From NCBI GenBank assembly GCA_050741255.1, contig JBOIEQ010000042.1, forward strand, positions 1-30,055: DNA of 30,055 nucleotides, read 5' to 3'. The translations under genes and the position numbers were made by a program. Source of the DNA: CAZXNF01 sp050741255. GTDB lineage: Bacteria; Pseudomonadota; Gammaproteobacteria; Burkholderiales; SG8-41. Below the pieces are notes generated by a model, which saw only the letters and a list, made by a program, of their open reading frames with translations, made no database searches and was not told the origin of the DNA. The first letter of the stretch is position 1. The number at the start of each line of letters is the position of its first letter. Shown one piece after another: positions 22,733 to 30,055 of this stretch.

Positions 22733-23827
22733 CTACTGAATGATGCCGCCGCCCAGGCACACGCGACTTTCGTAGATCACCACCGACTGTCCGGGCGTCA
22801 CCGCCCATTGCGGCTCGGCGAACTCCACGTCGCAGGTTCCGCTGTCCACCCGCGCCAGCGTGCAGGCCGCGTCCTTCTGGCGGTAGCGGGTCTTCGCGCT
22901 GAACACCCACTGGGCGTGCGGGGGCGCGCCCGCCACCCACGAACAGTCGGCTGCCCGCAGCCGGTTCGACAGCAGGCGCGGATGATCGTGGCCCTGTACG
23001 ACCACGAGGCGGTTGCGGGCCAGGTTCTTCTCCGCCACGTACCAGGGTTCGCCCTCGGCGGCGGGATCGCCGCCGCTCCTGCGCCCACCGATCCCCAGCC
23101 CCTGACGCTGGCCCAGTGTGTAGAACATGAGGCCCTGGTGGCGGCCGACCGGCTCGCCGTCGGCGGTGACGATCTCGCCCGGCTGCTCCGGCAGGTAGCG
23201 GGCGAGGAATTCGCGGAACGGCCGTTCGCCGATGAAGCAGATGCCGGTGGAATCCTTCTTGTCGTGCACCGACAGTCCGGCCGCGCGGGCGCGCTCGCGC
23301 ACCTCCCGTTTGCTGATCGTGCCCAGCGGGAACAGCGTTTTCGACAGTTGCCGCTGGTTCAGGCGGTGCAGGAAGTAGCTCTGGTCCTTGGTGCCGTCCT
23401 CGGCCTTCAGCAACTGATGGAGCCCGTCCACCTCGCGCACCTGCGCGTAGTGGCCGGTGGCGATGCGCGTAGCACCCATGGCGATCGCGTGGTCGAGGAA
23501 GCTGCGGAACTTGATTTCTGCGTTGCACAGAACGTCGGGGTTGGGCGTGCGCCCCGCCTGGTATTCGCGCAGGAACTCGCCGAACACGCGGTCCTTGTAC
23601 TCGGCGGAGAAGTTCACCGCCTCGAGTTCGATGCCGATGCGGTCGGCGACCGAGGCGGCGTCGACGAGGTCCTGCCGCGAACTGCAGTATTCGTCGTTGT
23701 CGTCATCCTCCCAGTTCTTCATGAACAGGCCGATGACCTCATAGCCCTGCTCCTTTAGCAGCAGGGCCGCGATCGCGGAGTCCACCCCGCCCGACAGGCC
23801 GACCACCACGCGCGGTTTCAGGCCCAT
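22733..23827 (-). CDS. mnmA: tRNA-specific 2-thiouridylase MnmA
   Basis: A 364-residue enzyme that thiolates U34 of Lys, Glu and Gln tRNAs. ATP-binding loop S12-G-G-V-D-S17, catalytic cysteines C101 (NPDVLCN) and C197 (DSTGICFIG), the conserved HYAQV segment and the C-terminal barrel with KTRYRQK are all present. ATG at 23827 overlaps the end of the upstream nudJ-like gene by ten bases, so translation is coupled; the same nudJ-mnmA order is found in E. coli. In selenium-using bacteria the 2-thiouridine it makes can be converted to 2-selenouridine by MnmH, but no mnmH gene is in the window. Confidence 0.97.
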   Translation of the reverse strand: MGLKPRVVVGLSGGVDSAIAALLLKEQGYEVIGLFMKNWEDDDNDEYCSSRQDLVDAASVADRIGIELEAVNFSAEYKDRVFGEFLREYQAGRTPNPDVLCNAEIKFRSFLDHAIAMGATRIATGHYAQVREVDGLHQLLKAEDGTKDQSYFLHRLNQRQLSKTLFPLGTISKREVRERARAAGLSVHDKKDSTGICFIGERPFREFLARYLPEQPGEIVTADGEPVGRHQGLMFYTLGQRQGLGIGGRRSGGDPAAEGEPWYVAEKNLARNRLVVVQGHDHPRLLSNRLRAADCSWVAGAPPHAQWVFSAKTRYRQKDAACTLARVDSGTCDVEFAEPQWAVTPGQSVVIYESRVCLGGGIIQ

Positions 23828-24282
23828 AACAGGCTCTTGGGCTCGCTCAGCAAGTCCAGGGGGTAGCGCCGGCCTGCCCGGTAGTCGTCCAGGCAGCGGG
23901 CCAGCAGCGGCGTGCGATGGCGGTCCCGGCAGGCGTGGATCTCGTCGGGCGTCATCCACAGTGCGCGCACGATGCCGTGGTCGAGGGCGCGTGCCGGCTC
24001 GTCGCTCGTGATGTCGCCGGCAAAGGCGAAGCGCAGGTAGGTCACGCCCTCGCCGGCGGGCTGCCGGTAGATACCGATCAGCGCGGAGGGGCGGAAGTGG
24101 TGGGCGGTTTCTTCGAGCGTTTCGCGGATCACGGCGTCCAGCAGGGATTCGCCCGGGTCAAGGTGTCCGGCGGGCTGGTTGAACATCCGCCCGCCCACGG
24201 TCTCTTCCTCCACCATCAGGAAGCGCCCCCCGCGCTCGGCGATCGCCGCGACGGTGACATTGGGTTTCCAGGGATCGGGCAT
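23818..24282 (-). CDS. nudJ: Nudix hydrolase, NudJ-like
   Basis: A 154-residue Nudix protein matching NudJ in order (KPNVTVAAIAERGGRFLMVEEE, NQPAGHLDPGESLLDAV, CLDDYRAGRRYPLDLL) and in its place before mnmA. NudJ removes phosphate from hydroxymethylpyrimidine pyrophosphate and nucleoside tri/diphosphates. The Nudix box is slightly unusual: REx-x-EE-T-A-H in place of the usual EE-x-G-U, so the glycine is replaced by alanine; the catalytic glutamates remain. ATG at 24282 is preferred; a TTG at 24312 would add ten basic residues and enter the upstream terminator. Confidence 0.88.
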   Translation of the reverse strand: MPDPWKPNVTVAAIAERGGRFLMVEEETVGGRMFNQPAGHLDPGESLLDAVIRETLEETAHHFRPSALIGIYRQPAGEGVTYLRFAFAGDITSDEPARALDHGIVRALWMTPDEIHACRDRHRTPLLARCLDDYRAGRRYPLDLLSEPKSLLWA

Positions 24283-24315
24283 GCGGGCGCGTCTGCGTTT
24301 ACGCTGAACCAATGA

Positions 24316-24343
24316 AAAAGGCAGGGCCGAAGCCCTGCCTTTT
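24316..24343 (-). terminator. Intrinsic terminator after the first MXKDX peptide gene
   Basis: Read on the minus strand, AAAAGGCAGGGC and GCCCTGCCTTTT pair around a UUCG tetraloop (24331-24328), followed by a further T. It starts 17 bases after the stop at 24361 and overlaps the space before nudJ. The stem core matches that of the terminator at 24701-24727. Confidence 0.93.
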
Positions 24344-24360
24344 CAAGAAAGAAAAGCCGA

Positions 24361-24483
24361 TTACTTCTTGGCTTCTTTCTTGTCGTCTTTTTTGGCGTCT
24401 TTCTTCATGTCGTCGGCGGCGATGGCGGAAACCGACGCGATGGCGAACATACCGGCGAGCAGAGCAGCGATCAGCTTTTTCAT
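24361..24483 (-). CDS. Small secreted Lys/Asp-rich peptide (MXKDX-repeat type), copy A
   Basis: Forty residues: a signal peptide MKKLIAALLAGMFAIASVSA with cleavage near IAA, then a highly charged tail DDMKKDAKKDDKKEAKK. This fits the pentapeptide MXKDX-repeat proteins of Betaproteobacteria, whose function is unknown. GAGGA lies six bases before the ATG at 24483, and a promoter and a terminator bracket the gene, so it is a complete small transcription unit. The mature peptide would be only about 18 residues, unstructured, in the periplasm. It is a paralogue of the gene at 24746-24886. Confidence 0.9.
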   Translation of the reverse strand: MKKLIAALLAGMFAIASVSAIAADDMKKDAKKDDKKEAKK

Positions 24484-24570
24484 TACAGTCCTCGTTAGAG
24501 TTGGTTGAGACAAGAACGCAGCGGCCTCCCACTGTCGACCGGCGCGACGCCTTCTGTTGAAAGCGGAAGA

Positions 24571-24599
24571 AATCTAGCTAAATCAGCGGGTTTTTGCAA
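24571..24599 (-). promoter_or_regulatory. Sigma-70 promoter of MXKDX peptide gene A
   Basis: On the minus strand TTGCAA (24599-24594) and TAGATT (24576-24571) are 17 bases apart. Predicted start near 24564 gives a leader of about 80 bases to the ATG at 24483. The rest of the gap (24600-24700) is GC-rich and has a small hairpin GCCCC-GTTTT-GGGGC (24638-24652). Confidence 0.55.
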
Positions 24600-24700
24600 C
24601 TCCCGGGCGCCGCGGGGACCGGCGGGACCGGCCGGGAGCCCCGTTTTGGGGCCTGGACCTGCGAAAAAAGAGACAGTGGCGGGGCGGGTAGACCAATAAA

Positions 24701-24727
24701 AAAGGCAGGGCGTCGCGCCCTGCCTTT
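24701..24727 (-). terminator. Intrinsic terminator after the second MXKDX peptide gene
   Basis: AAAGGCAGGGCG (24701-24712) pairs with CGCCCTGCCTTT (24716-24727) around a three-base loop. On the minus strand it is followed by a T-run (complement of the A-run 24698-24703). It lies 18 bases after the stop of copy B. Confidence 0.92.
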
Positions 24728-24745
24728 GCCTGAAACGAAGAAAAC

Positions 24746-24886
24746 TTACTTCTTCGCGTCTTTCTTCATTTCGTCTTTTTTCGCGTCTTTCTTGGTGTCG
24801 TCTTTCTTGGCCGTGTCGGCGGCGATGGCGGCAACCGAGGTCAGGGCGAAGGCACCGGCGATAAGGGCAGCGATGAGCTTTTGCAT
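24746..24886 (-). CDS. Small secreted Lys/Asp-rich peptide (MXKDX-repeat type), copy B
   Basis: Forty-six residues from ATG at 24886, with GAGGA about eight bases upstream. A signal peptide (MQKLIAALIAGAFALTSVAA) is followed by a tail DTAKKDDTKKDAKKDEMKKD and AKK, in which K-K-D units recur. The signal peptide and the tail are clearly homologous to copy A, and both genes carry the same type of terminator, so gene and terminator were duplicated together. The 187-base gap upstream, to aceB, contains an AT-rich stretch (25014-25046) likely holding its promoter. Function unknown. Confidence 0.9.
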   Translation of the reverse strand: MQKLIAALIAGAFALTSVAAIAADTAKKDDTKKDAKKDEMKKDAKK

Positions 24887-25073
24887 GGTATTTCCTCTGA
24901 TGATGGATTTGATGATTGGTTGGAACAGCACGACCGGTTTCTATGCGGTCATGCCATTAACGCCGGGTTCTCAACGCCGGTTGACAGGCAGCGTTTGCAG
25001 CAGTGGGTCAGTATTAAATCATCAATAAATCAATGAATTAACAATACCAGCGGCGCATCCATGATGCCCCGGC

Positions 25074-26702
25074 CTAGGCCGCTTTCGCGGCCGGGGAGGC
25101 CGTGCCGATGATCCAGTCGTAGGCGGGCAGGGTCAGGAAATCGACGTAATCACCGGTGGCGAGGGTTTCGAACAGTCGGGCGCCAGCCTCGTACTGACCC
25201 GCCGCCCAAGCCTCCTCTCCCAGGTGCGTCCGGACCTTGGGCAGCTCGTCCGCGAGCCACTGGCGGAAGAGTTCCGCCGTGACCTTGCGGCCGTCATCCA
25301 GTTTGCCCTTGGGCGAGCGCATCCACTGCCAGATCTGCGAGCGGGAGATCTCGGCGGTGGCGGCGTCCTCCATCAGGTTGAACACCGGCACGCAGCCGTT
25401 GCCGGCGAGCCAGGCCCCCAAGTACTGGATGCCCACCGAAATGTTGTTGCGAAGCCCCGCCTCGGTAATGGGCGCCGAGGGCTGGAAATCGAGGAGGTCC
25501 TTCGCCGTCGCCTGCACATCTGGCCGTTGTTTTGAGTACTGGTTGGGCGTCGGCATGTACTGGTCGAACACCGCCTTGGCCACCGGCACCAGGCCCGGGT
25601 GGGCGACCCAGGTGCCGTCGCAGCCGTCGGTCACTTCGCGCAGCTTGTCCTGGCGCACCTTCTCGATCGCGGCCTCGTTGGCGGCCGGATCGTTCTTGAT
25701 CGGGATCTGCGCAGCCATGCCGCCCATCGCGGGGGCGTTGCGGCGGTGGCAGGTTTTCACCAGCAGCAGCGCGTAGGCGCGCATGAACGGTGCCAGCATC
25801 GTCACCTGCGAGCGGTCGGCCAGGCAGAAATCCGCGTTGGAGCGGAACTTCTTGATGCAGGAAAAGATGTAGTCCCAGCGGCCGATGTTGAGGCCCGCGG
25901 AGTGTTCCTTCAGCTCCCACAGGAACTCGTCCATTTCGAAGGCGGCGACCACGGTTTCGATGAGGCAGGTGGCCTTGATCGAACCCTGGGGCACGCCCAG
26001 CTCTTTCTGCGCCGTCACGAAGATGTCGTTCCACAGCCGCACTTCCAGGTGCGATTCCATCTTCGGCAGGTAGAAGTAGGGGCCGCTGCCGCGGGCCAGC
26101 AGTTCCTTCGCGTTGTGGAAGAAGTACAGCGCGAAGTCGAAGATGCCGCCGGACACCGGCTTGCCGTCGAGCAGCACATGCTTCTCGTCCAGGTGCCAGC
26201 CCCGCGGGCGCGGGATCAGCACTGCGGTCTTGTCGTTCAGCTGGTAGCTTTTGCCGCCCTGCTCGAAGGTGATGGTGCGTCGCACCGCGTCGCGCAGGTT
26301 GACCTGGCCGTCGATCATGTTGAACCAGGTCGGGCAGTTGGCGTCCTCGAAGTCCGCCATGAACGTGGACGCGCCGCAGTTCAGCGCGTTGATCACCATC
26401 TTGCGGTCGGTGGGGCCGGTGATCTCGACGCGGCGGTCGAGCATGTCCCTGGGTTGGTCGGCGATGGTCCAGTCGGATTCGCGGACAGCCCTAGTCTCCG
26501 CGAGGAAGTCCGGCATTTTGCCGGCGTCGAATTCCTTCTGGCGCGCCTGGCGCTTCGCCAGCAGTTCCTGGCGGCGCGGTTCGTACAGGCGTACGAGCTT
26601 CGCCACGAAAGCCAGGGCTTCCGGGGTGAGGATCGGGGCGAAGGCGGGGGTGATTTCGCCGTGGATTTGCAGGCCTGCGGGCAAGGTCTGAAGCGTCGAC
26701 AT
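25074..26702 (-). CDS. aceB: Malate synthase A
   Basis: A 542-residue malate synthase, near the length of E. coli AceB (533). It condenses glyoxylate with acetyl-CoA to malate. The family signature is present as KEHSAGLNIGRWDYIFS, with the ITGPTDRKMVINALNCGA and FMADFEDANCPTW blocks before it and DGCDGTWVAHPGLV after. ATG at 26702 has AGAGGA eight bases upstream; the frame continues upstream without coding character. No isocitrate lyase gene is in the window, so the source of glyoxylate is not shown here. The gene on its 5' side, same strand, codes an unrecognised 458-residue protein; a hairpin lies between them. Confidence 0.97.
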   Translation of the reverse strand: MSTLQTLPAGLQIHGEITPAFAPILTPEALAFVAKLVRLYEPRRQELLAKRQARQKEFDAGKMPDFLAETRAVRESDWTIADQPRDMLDRRVEITGPTDRKMVINALNCGASTFMADFEDANCPTWFNMIDGQVNLRDAVRRTITFEQGGKSYQLNDKTAVLIPRPRGWHLDEKHVLLDGKPVSGGIFDFALYFFHNAKELLARGSGPYFYLPKMESHLEVRLWNDIFVTAQKELGVPQGSIKATCLIETVVAAFEMDEFLWELKEHSAGLNIGRWDYIFSCIKKFRSNADFCLADRSQVTMLAPFMRAYALLLVKTCHRRNAPAMGGMAAQIPIKNDPAANEAAIEKVRQDKLREVTDGCDGTWVAHPGLVPVAKAVFDQYMPTPNQYSKQRPDVQATAKDLLDFQPSAPITEAGLRNNISVGIQYLGAWLAGNGCVPVFNLMEDAATAEISRSQIWQWMRSPKGKLDDGRKVTAELFRQWLADELPKVRTHLGEEAWAAGQYEAGARLFETLATGDYVDFLTLPAYDWIIGTASPAAKAA

Positions 26703-26916
26703 GACGGGTTCCTCTCGATGCGAATGGGGTGACGCGACAATCGGGATATTGCATTGCACAAAACCCAGTGTATCCGCGGTAATTGCGCGCTGCAACATGA
26801 CGAACGGATGCCCCAGGGCGGGGCTGGAAAGGTCGTCCGGGGGCACGCCGAGGCGGCGGCCCGATCGCTGTTGGCCGGTGGACGGGGGGCTTGCGGCGCT
26901 CTGCTCAAGCGCCCAG

Positions 26917-26939
26917 CCCGGCCACGCGGGGTGGCCGGG
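26917..26939 (-). terminator. Hairpin after the 458-residue protein gene
   Basis: CCCGGCCAC (26917-26925) and GTGGCCGGG (26931-26939) form a perfect 9-bp stem with a five-base loop, 18 bases past the stop at 26958. There is no T-run, so it may be a weak or Rho-assisted terminator. The remainder of the gap to aceB (26703-26916) has no gene; it should hold the aceB promoter. Confidence 0.6.
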
Positions 26940-26957
26940 GTCTTCAGGCGGTGGGGC

Positions 26958-28334
26958 TTACTGGCTGCCCCAGGGCTTGATCGCGTCTTTCAGCTTGTTG
27001 TAGCCGTCGAGGTAACGCGGCCGCTTGCCGCTATAGACCTTGTCGAAGGTCGCCAGCTGCGCGTCGAGCCAGTCGGCGAGCTTCTGGTTGCCGGGATTGG
27101 CGGCCTTGTAGGCTTCGTTGATCAGCACGAAGTGGATGCGCGGATCGTACGGCTCCTTTTCGCCGCCGACGGTCTCGTCGCCCGCGAGCAGCCGCAGCAG
27201 CATCGCGTCGGCAGAGCCCAGCGTCTGTTCGTAAATCGGCTCGCCCTCGACGCGGTACATGACACTCGTCATGTCCTTGCCGTTGGTCATGGTGAAGCCC
27301 ATGTCGGTCCACAGCTTCTTGATGTCGATCTTGGCGCCGGCCTTGTCGAGCACGATCTGGCCCCAGGCGCGCAACACGTCGGGCGCGTCCGCCATGAGGT
27401 CGGTCAGTCGGTCGCCGTCGAGGTCGGTCGCGTAGACGATACATTTGCGCTGCTGAATCATGTCGTGCAGCAGCAGGCCGAAGTTGGTGTCGGAAATATG
27501 CTCGTAAACATCGCCACCCCAGTTTTCCATGCCGGCCTTGAAGTCTTTCGGCAGCAGGGCAACGATGGCATCGACGTTCGCCTTGTGTTCTTCGTAGGCA
27601 TCCACCGAGTACTGGCGCTTCAGCTTGAACTTGGTGCCCTTCAGTAGCCAGCGGACGATGCCGGCGTTCACGGCATCCTCTTTCGCCTGAGTCGGCTTGG
27701 TGGCCACGCGGCCGATCTGGCCGGTTTCGTGGACCATCTTCAGGAACAGGCGCGCGGCGTAAGCCATGCGTACGCCCGGCGTATTCATTTCGGAGTGAAT
27801 ATTGCCGGTGGCCTTGTCGACGACGAATTTCTTGTTGTCCTGCGAGTAGGGCAGGCCGGGCATGAAGCGGATGCTGGTGATGCCGCCGTATGGGCGCACG
27901 TTGCAGTAGACGCCGGCGGCGGTGCGCAGCGGTGCGTTGGCGGATTTGCCGGCCACCACGACTTTCTTGCCGCCCTCGTTGACCATGAAGTCGCCGGCGG
28001 TCGACCATTTCAGGCTGGTGTTGTCCATCTTGCCGAACCACTCGAGCGACACCAGTTTCGTGTCGTGGCGGAACTGCGCCATCATCGGCACGCCGAGGAA
28101 GGGCAGGCCCAGCACGTCGAGCGCCATCAGCGTGCCGTTCAGCGCGAACATGTCGGTGAACGCATGGGCGACCGGCTTGACGCCACCGGCGCTGTTGCCG
28201 CCTTCCCAGATGACGGCGTCGGTGTAGCCGCGCGGCTGCACCTTGGAGCGCTTGTAGATGCCGTCGAGTGTTTTGAACAGATCGCCGTTCTGTTCTTCTT
28301 GGGCAATTTTCAGCAGGTCCAGGCGTGCGGTCAT
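26958..28334 (-). CDS. Conserved-looking 458-residue cytoplasmic protein, function unknown
   Basis: Family not recognised. The frame is long, uses normal codons, starts at ATG 28334 with GGAG ten bases upstream and has no signal peptide or membrane segment. The sequence has features of a globular enzyme: a glycine-rich N-terminal segment WEGGNSAGGVKPVAH (43-57), a hydrophobic LNGTLMALDVLGLPFLGVPM, the block YCNVRPYGGITSIRFMPGLP, HSEMNTPGVRMAYAARLFLK, and a late DLDGDRLTDLM. It lacks the KKCGH motif of isocitrate lyase and the signatures of malate synthase or citrate synthase. It is upstream of and co-directional with aceB, 255 bases apart with a hairpin between, which hints at a role in two-carbon metabolism, but this is only an association. 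Confidence 0.85.
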   Translation of the reverse strand: MTARLDLLKIAQEEQNGDLFKTLDGIYKRSKVQPRGYTDAVIWEGGNSAGGVKPVAHAFTDMFALNGTLMALDVLGLPFLGVPMMAQFRHDTKLVSLEWFGKMDNTSLKWSTAGDFMVNEGGKKVVVAGKSANAPLRTAAGVYCNVRPYGGITSIRFMPGLPYSQDNKKFVVDKATGNIHSEMNTPGVRMAYAARLFLKMVHETGQIGRVATKPTQAKEDAVNAGIVRWLLKGTKFKLKRQYSVDAYEEHKANVDAIVALLPKDFKAGMENWGGDVYEHISDTNFGLLLHDMIQQRKCIVYATDLDGDRLTDLMADAPDVLRAWGQIVLDKAGAKIDIKKLWTDMGFTMTNGKDMTSVMYRVEGEPIYEQTLGSADAMLLRLLAGDETVGGEKEPYDPRIHFVLINEAYKAANPGNQKLADWLDAQLATFDKVYSGKRPRYLDGYNKLKDAIKPWGSQ

Positions 28335-28553
28335 GATTCTCGGTCTCCGTTCGGGGGTCTGTCGGCGGGGTTGGGGTCGGTTGGGACGGTTCTGACGCGA
28401 TCGGCGTGGTGCGGCGGAGGGGTGGGACGCGAAAACGATGCACGACGCATGCCCCGGTCTTTCCCCGCACGCCCGGCCGGGAACTGCCGATTATCTCACT
28501 ATCGGCGTGTCGGATAAATGATCGGCAGCGGCGATGCGCCGGCATCGGACAAG

Positions 28554-28588
28554 AAAAAAAGCCCGTGGGGTTTCCCCCGCGGGCTTTT
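28554..28588 (-). terminator. Intrinsic terminator of the cold-shock gene
   Basis: GCCCGTGGGG (28561-28570) pairs with CCCCGCGGGC (28575-28584) with one G-U pair and a four-base loop; flanking A and T runs add pairs, and on the minus strand seven T follow. It lies 27 bases after the csp stop at 28616. The rest of the gap to 28334 has no gene; an inverted repeat GCCGAT (28486-28491) / ATCGGC (28501-28506) with GATAAT on the minus strand may belong to the promoter of the 458-residue gene. Confidence 0.92.
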
Positions 28589-28615
28589 GTCTGCGAATTC
28601 TGTCCGGCGCGCGCG

Positions 28616-28822
28616 TTAAGTGGCGGCCTGGATGTTTGACGCCTGCTTGCCTTTCGGTCCCTGCGTTACCTCGAACGATACCTTCTGGCCTTCCTTGAGG
28701 GTCTTGAAGCCGTTCATCTGAATCGCGGAAAAGTGGGCAAACAGATCTTCACTGCCGTCGTCCGGAGTGATGAAGCCGTAGCCTTTCGCGTCGTTGAACC
28801 ATTTGACCGTACCCGTTGCCAT
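28616..28822 (-). CDS. Cold-shock domain protein (CspA family)
   Basis: A 68-residue single cold-shock domain, the normal length. RNP1 is KGYGFI (18-23, in WFNDAKGYGFITPDDG) and RNP2 is DLFAHF. It binds single-stranded RNA/DNA and acts as an RNA chaperone. ATG at 28822 is fixed by the family start MATGTVKWFN; the open frame continues to 29026 but is leader sequence. The likely long untranslated leader is in keeping with cold-shock genes, where leader folding controls translation. Ends at a strong terminator. Confidence 0.96.
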   Translation of the reverse strand: MATGTVKWFNDAKGYGFITPDDGSEDLFAHFSAIQMNGFKTLKEGQKVSFEVTQGPKGKQASNIQAAT

Positions 28823-29306
28823 ACAGCCGTCCCCATGCAAATTACCGGAAAACGCTTCCGGACGCGGTTTGGTGTTCCAAGATCGCACCCGCAGACCGGA
28901 GAACCAGCGAACGCCCGGGGCACCTCCGTAAAAAAACAACCCGGAGACCCGGCGCCAGGGGCGTGTTCGAGCGATTCGATTGCAAAACCGGCACGGCCTA
29001 GAGCTTGAGTCAACCCAACAGCGCATTTTCTAGGGCATCCGTCACGGGAAGTCAAGCACCGGTCCGGGCGGCGGGCGGCACGGACTTTGCTCCCGGAAAA
29101 CCCCATGGATGACCGCCCCGCGCCCGCCTTTGACACCTTTCGCTCGCGCCGCGGGCAGACGCCACTTGCAAAAATCCGGGGTATGCCCAAAATAGCAACA
29201 GAAGTCGATGAGCAGGAACGACTTTCATGATGCCCACAAGGGGTGACAGCCTCAGTGCACTATCCGGCGATCAACAGCGTCCATAGCAACTTCAGCGTCA
29301 ACAATA
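28823..29306. other. Gap between csp and clpS (divergent control region)
   Basis: 484 bases with no supported gene. The left part is the probable long leader and promoter of the minus-strand csp gene; the right part must hold the clpS promoter. A pair TTGCAA (29166-29171) and AAAATA-type element (about 29189-29194) on the plus strand is a weak candidate, and TTGACA occurs near 29130 without a partner -10. No clear heat-shock (sigma-32) promoter was found. Confidence 0.4.
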
Positions 29307-29615
29307 GTGGCTACGCGGCAACGCGACGATACCGTTCTCGAGGCCCAGAAGGCCAAGGTCAAGCCGCCGCCCCTGTTCAAGGTGCTGCTGCTGAACGACG
29401 ACTACACGCCGATGGATTTCGTCGTCGTCGTGCTCCAGAAATTCTTCTCCTTGAGCCGCGAGCAGGCGACTCAGGTCATGCTCAAGGTGCACAAGGAAGG
29501 CGCGGGGGTCTGCGGGGTGTACCCGCGTGACGTCGCCGCCTCCAAGGTCGAACAGGTCACGGCGTACGCCCGCCAGCACCAGCATCCTTTGCGCTGCATG
29601 ATGGAGAAAAACTGA
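29307..29615 (+). CDS. clpS: ATP-dependent Clp protease adaptor ClpS
   Basis: A 102-residue adaptor that delivers N-degron substrates to ClpAP. The core KPPPLFKVLLLNDDYTPMDF and VVVVLQKFF, the later VMLKVHKEGAGVCGVYPRDVA, and the helix AYARQHQHPLRC match ClpS along its length, including the NDDYTPM segment that lines the N-degron pocket. The start is GTG at 29307, giving the usual short flexible N-terminus; no ribosome site is visible before it. clpA follows after two bases. Confidence 0.95.
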   Translation: MATRQRDDTVLEAQKAKVKPPPLFKVLLLNDDYTPMDFVVVVLQKFFSLSREQATQVMLKVHKEGAGVCGVYPRDVAASKVEQVTAYARQHQHPLRCMMEKN

Positions 29616-29617
29616 AG

Positions 29618-30055
29618 ATGATCGCCCAGGAACTCGAAGTCAGTCTGCACATGGCCTTCATGGAGGCCCGACAAAAGCGCCATGAGTTCATCACCGTCGA
29701 GCATCTCCTGCTCGCGCTGCTGGACAACCCCTCCGCATCCGAAGTGCTGCGCGCCTGCGGCACCGATGTCGAGGACCTGCGCAAGCAGCTCTCCGAGTTC
29801 GTCACCGAACACACGCCCATCCTCGCCACCGAGGACGCGGACACCCAGCCCACGCTCGGCTTCCAGCGCGTGATCCAGCGCGCCATCCTGCACGTGCAGT
29901 CCTCCGGCAAGAAGGAGGTCACCGGCGCCAACGTGCTGGTGGCGATCTTCGGCGAGAAGGATTCCCATGCGGTGTTCTTCCTGCACCAAAAGGGGGTGAC
30001 GCGCCTCGATGTGGTGAACTTCATCTCGCACGGCATCAGCAAGGTGCCGCAGGCC
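29618..30055 (+). CDS. clpA: ATP-dependent Clp protease ATP-binding subunit ClpA (N-terminal part)
   Basis: The first 146 codons of ClpA, cut by the window end in frame. The residues form the N-domain that docks ClpS: MIAQELEVSLHMAFMEARQK, RHEFITVEHLLLALLDNP and GFQRVIQRAILHVQSSGKKEVTGANVLVAIF, two Clp-N repeats. The AAA modules lie beyond the window. ATG at 29618 is two bases past the clpS stop, the standard clpS-clpA arrangement with likely translational coupling. Confidence 0.96.
   Translation, partial: MIAQELEVSLHMAFMEARQKRHEFITVEHLLLALLDNPSASEVLRACGTDVEDLRKQLSEFVTEHTPILATEDADTQPTLGFQRVIQRAILHVQSSGKKEVTGANVLVAIFGEKDSHAVFFLHQKGVTRLDVVNFISHGISKVPQA

Noticed and set aside
26958..28334. Isocitrate lyase next to aceB
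   Set aside because: No KKCGH catalytic motif or other isocitrate lyase signature is present in the 458-residue protein.
29085..29125. Sigma-32 promoter (CCCCAT near 29099) for clpS-clpA
   Set aside because: The CCCCAT box has no CTTGAA-like partner at 13-15 bases upstream.

Overview
This is a GC-rich chromosomal window. Gene content points to a betaproteobacterium: a Bug-family TctC receptor, lysine-rich MXKDX-repeat peptides, a YdcH/DUF465 protein, tandem YceI proteins with cytochrome b561, an A-type malate synthase and a proton-pumping NADH dehydrogenase. I cannot name the genus. Most of the window is ordinary single-copy chromosome with short operons on both strands. I see no insertion sequence, prophage, CRISPR array, rRNA or tRNA.

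Left part (1-7.8 kb). The end of the nuo operon (nuoM tail, nuoN) runs into a Nudix hydrolase. Then come two minus-strand genes: a crotonase-fold protein with the residue pattern of RpfF, the synthase of DSF-type fatty-acid signals, and downstream of it a MerR-HTH/PAS/GGDEF/EAL protein. Together they resemble the RpfF/RpfR signal-synthase/receptor pair, but with a DNA-binding-type N-terminus. Divergent from rpfF, across an AT-rich gap full of inverted repeats, lies aas (acyltransferase/acyl-ACP synthetase), which could recycle fatty acids.

Middle (7.8-15.5 kb). A periplasmic PQQ-type sugar dehydrogenase is divergent from a CpdA-like phosphodiesterase. A cytochrome b561-YceI-YceI operon, arfB, dsbB, two small proteins, a methyltransferase with a signal peptide and a PLP-dependent threonine/serine dehydratase follow.

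Selenium region (15.5-22.0 kb). selA, selB and a thioredoxin-reductase-like gene are read in that order on the minus strand. About 1.2 kb upstream of selA, on the same strand, is a gene that conventional calling would truncate: a glutaredoxin-like domain whose redox motif is U-S-S-C, encoded with an in-frame TGA, fused to a DinB-like four-helix domain. A hairpin of the bacterial SECIS type starts a few bases after the TGA. This predicted selenoprotein, in reach of the Sec insertion factors, is the main finding. A selC tRNA is not visible here.

Right part (22.0-30.0 kb). A YibF-like glutathione S-transferase diverges from the selenoprotein gene. It is followed by nudJ-mnmA (overlapping), two duplicated small secreted MXKDX peptides each with its own terminator, malate synthase, an unrecognised 458-residue protein upstream of it, a cold-shock protein, and clpS-clpA (clpA cut by the window edge).
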